From positions 120,927 through 184,926 of the forward strand of contig NW_003314364.1 of NCBI RefSeq assembly GCF_000143415.4: DNA of 64,000 bases. Direction: 5' to 3'. The translations under genes were made by a program, and so were the position numbers. The notes under the pieces were generated by a model that was not told where the DNA came from, did not search any database, and saw nothing but the letters and a program-made list of their open reading frames with translations. This stretch comes from Selaginella moellendorffii. Taxonomy: Eukaryota > Streptophyta > Lycopodiopsida > Selaginellales > Selaginellaceae. Numbering within the stretch: the stretch's first letter is position 1; each line of letters opens with the position of its first letter. Positions 62,847-64,000 of the stretch are shown in pieces.

Positions 62847-64000
62847 ATGGCATGAGCACACACGCCATAACTGCGAGGCATTACCTATCATCTTTTCGTT
62901 GCCCTTCTTCCTTTTCGAATCAAACGCCTCTGATCCCGACGACTGTCCAACGTGCTTTCGCTTTTTATGACCACTGTCAGTTTGAGCTTGATCTGCAAGA
63001 AATGGCATGAGGACCCACGCAATAACCATGACGCTTTACTTCCCGTCCTTGGAGGCTCTGTCGTGCCTTCCGCATCCTCAGGTGCCTGCTCCTCAATTCC
63101 CTTTCGCTTTCGTGTCTTATGCGCCCATTCTACAGAAATAGCATGAGGACATACGCGATGAGCACACAAATGCTTTTACCCTTCCTCCTCTGCCCTGGTC
63201 GGTTGTCCATCTCTTTGTCTACAGCGTCTGAAAGCTGTTTTGCAGGTAGCCTAATTCGAGGTTCACGACGTCTCCTTGGCACTTGAACTGTATATTATTG
63301 CATCAACACATGCAACATCCCATAATATTTTTAAGTTACCTTTCATAAAGTTTTCCATTGGTTCAACTCGTTTCCCTGAAATACAAACTTAGATAAGTGC
63401 ATGGGGCCATATGTCATGATCGTACCTGTTTCAGAAATCTCCTTATCACTCTCCGAGGCCTCCCCCTCCTCCACTGGAGGCACAATGTTCCATTCGATTT
63501 CCTCGACGCGGTCTGCAAGAACATTAGTTAATTGCGTGGGGCCACACGCCATCAAACCTTCAGGTTCTTGTCGTGAGGTCTGCGCTGCTTGCCCTAGTCT
63601 CTTTGGAATTTGAGCTGCAAGAAGCAATGGCATGAGAATTCACGTATAACAAAAATGATTGGTACCTCTCGTCCGTTGTACTTGGCTGGTGCTTGCCTGT
63701 TTTGCATTTGAAGAAGTGTCTCCTGCAAGGAATGGCATAAGACCACACGCCATTGCAAATATAATTTGTACCTCCTTTTTTCCTATTGCTTGTCTGTTTG
63801 TCCTTCTTCGACACGCCACCAGTGCGCTTTTCAGTCCTCGTGTCTGAATATTCACAACGATCTATAATCAAAATGGCGTGAGGCCTCACGTGACCTTACC
63901 TTGTGCAGGTTGTGAGCTCGGCCCAACATGGGTATCTTCAATAGTAGTTGTTAACGCCGTTTCAGCATCTGGGGGTGGCCACGCTCCTGCATACAGAGCT
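62847..64000 (-). other. short exons and short palindrome-bearing introns of the accessory gene, copy 3
   Basis: By splice-site reading, further short introns include ones with palindromes or half-palindromes at about 63003-63025, 63139-63160, 63398-63420, 63531-63552, 63628-63650, 63734-63755 and 63873-63895. Exons encode Ser/Lys/Glu-rich linker sequence (VEEGEASESDKEISETG, TSRQEPEG). Copy 1 has lost the part between about 62990 and 63690. Confidence 0.5.

Larger units (their letters stand above)
60061..64000. mobile_element. Large TIR DNA transposon, copy 3 (partial, continues past window)
   Basis: Left end AAGCTTTATTTCG after AAGA (putative target duplication 60057-60060). Same orientation as copy 2. 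It holds the FCP1-like exon, linker exon, acidic exon and a more complete set of short exons than copies 1 and 2. The transposase half lies beyond the window. Confidence 0.9.

Noticed and set aside
1-64000. CRISPR array, bacterial operons or host housekeeping genes
   Set aside because: Repeats here are LTR, satellite or palindrome types without regular spacers; all recognisable proteins belong to mobile elements.

Overview
The window is a transposon graveyard. I see no ordinary host gene; nearly every base belongs to a nested or decayed mobile element. It looks like nuclear DNA of a streptophyte (green plant or charophyte alga). The evidence is a plant-type L1 LINE (DUF4283-like and CCHC gag, APE endonuclease, zf-RVT tail), a Ty3/gypsy chromovirus with a chromodomain, sequences derived from plant-type 5S rRNA, TTTAGGG repeats and small GT-AG introns. 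A charophyte such as Chara is my guess, because peptides made by the palindrome described below seem familiar from that genus; I could not verify this.

Layout. (1) 1-7969: a minus-strand LTR element with about 2-kb LTRs, a tRNA-Met-type primer site and a 4.1-kb internal region without gag or pol (LARD-like). (2) 7970-10650: two 5'-truncated LINE copies around a plus-strand LARD fragment. (3) 10651-33108: a nearly full-length but dead LINE whose ORF2 endonuclease is split by a 14.9-kb TIR DNA transposon (14391-29316, target duplication AGAG). That transposon was itself hit by a solo LARD LTR (17883-19597, duplication GACCC). (4) 33134-45970: chromovirus LTRs, 5S-derived sequence, repeat arrays, another solo LARD LTR (duplication GTGGA) and a long T-rich decayed retroelement. 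(5) 43591-60060: a minus-strand chromovirus joined head to head with an inverted partial copy. It is interrupted by a second copy of the TIR transposon (45971-55155, duplication CATC) and by a 508-bp Cassandra-like TRIM (56084-56591, duplication CGACC). (6) 60061-64000: a third copy of the TIR transposon, running off the window.

The most interesting system is the TIR transposon family (three copies). It carries a leftward DDE-like transposase gene and a divergent rightward gene of at least 11 exons. The second gene combines a ParB-like region, a possible methyltransferase-like region, a nuclear-type basic/acidic linker and an FCP1/NIF-type phosphatase domain. Its introns are mostly 38-57 nt; eight consecutive introns are phase 1. 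Many introns hold one copy of a palindrome close to GGCRTGNGGNCNCAYGCC. The same palindrome is scattered through the rest of the element, including coding exons, but I did not find it in the flanking retroelements. All three copies are damaged, in different ways, so the active ancestor must be inferred by comparison.
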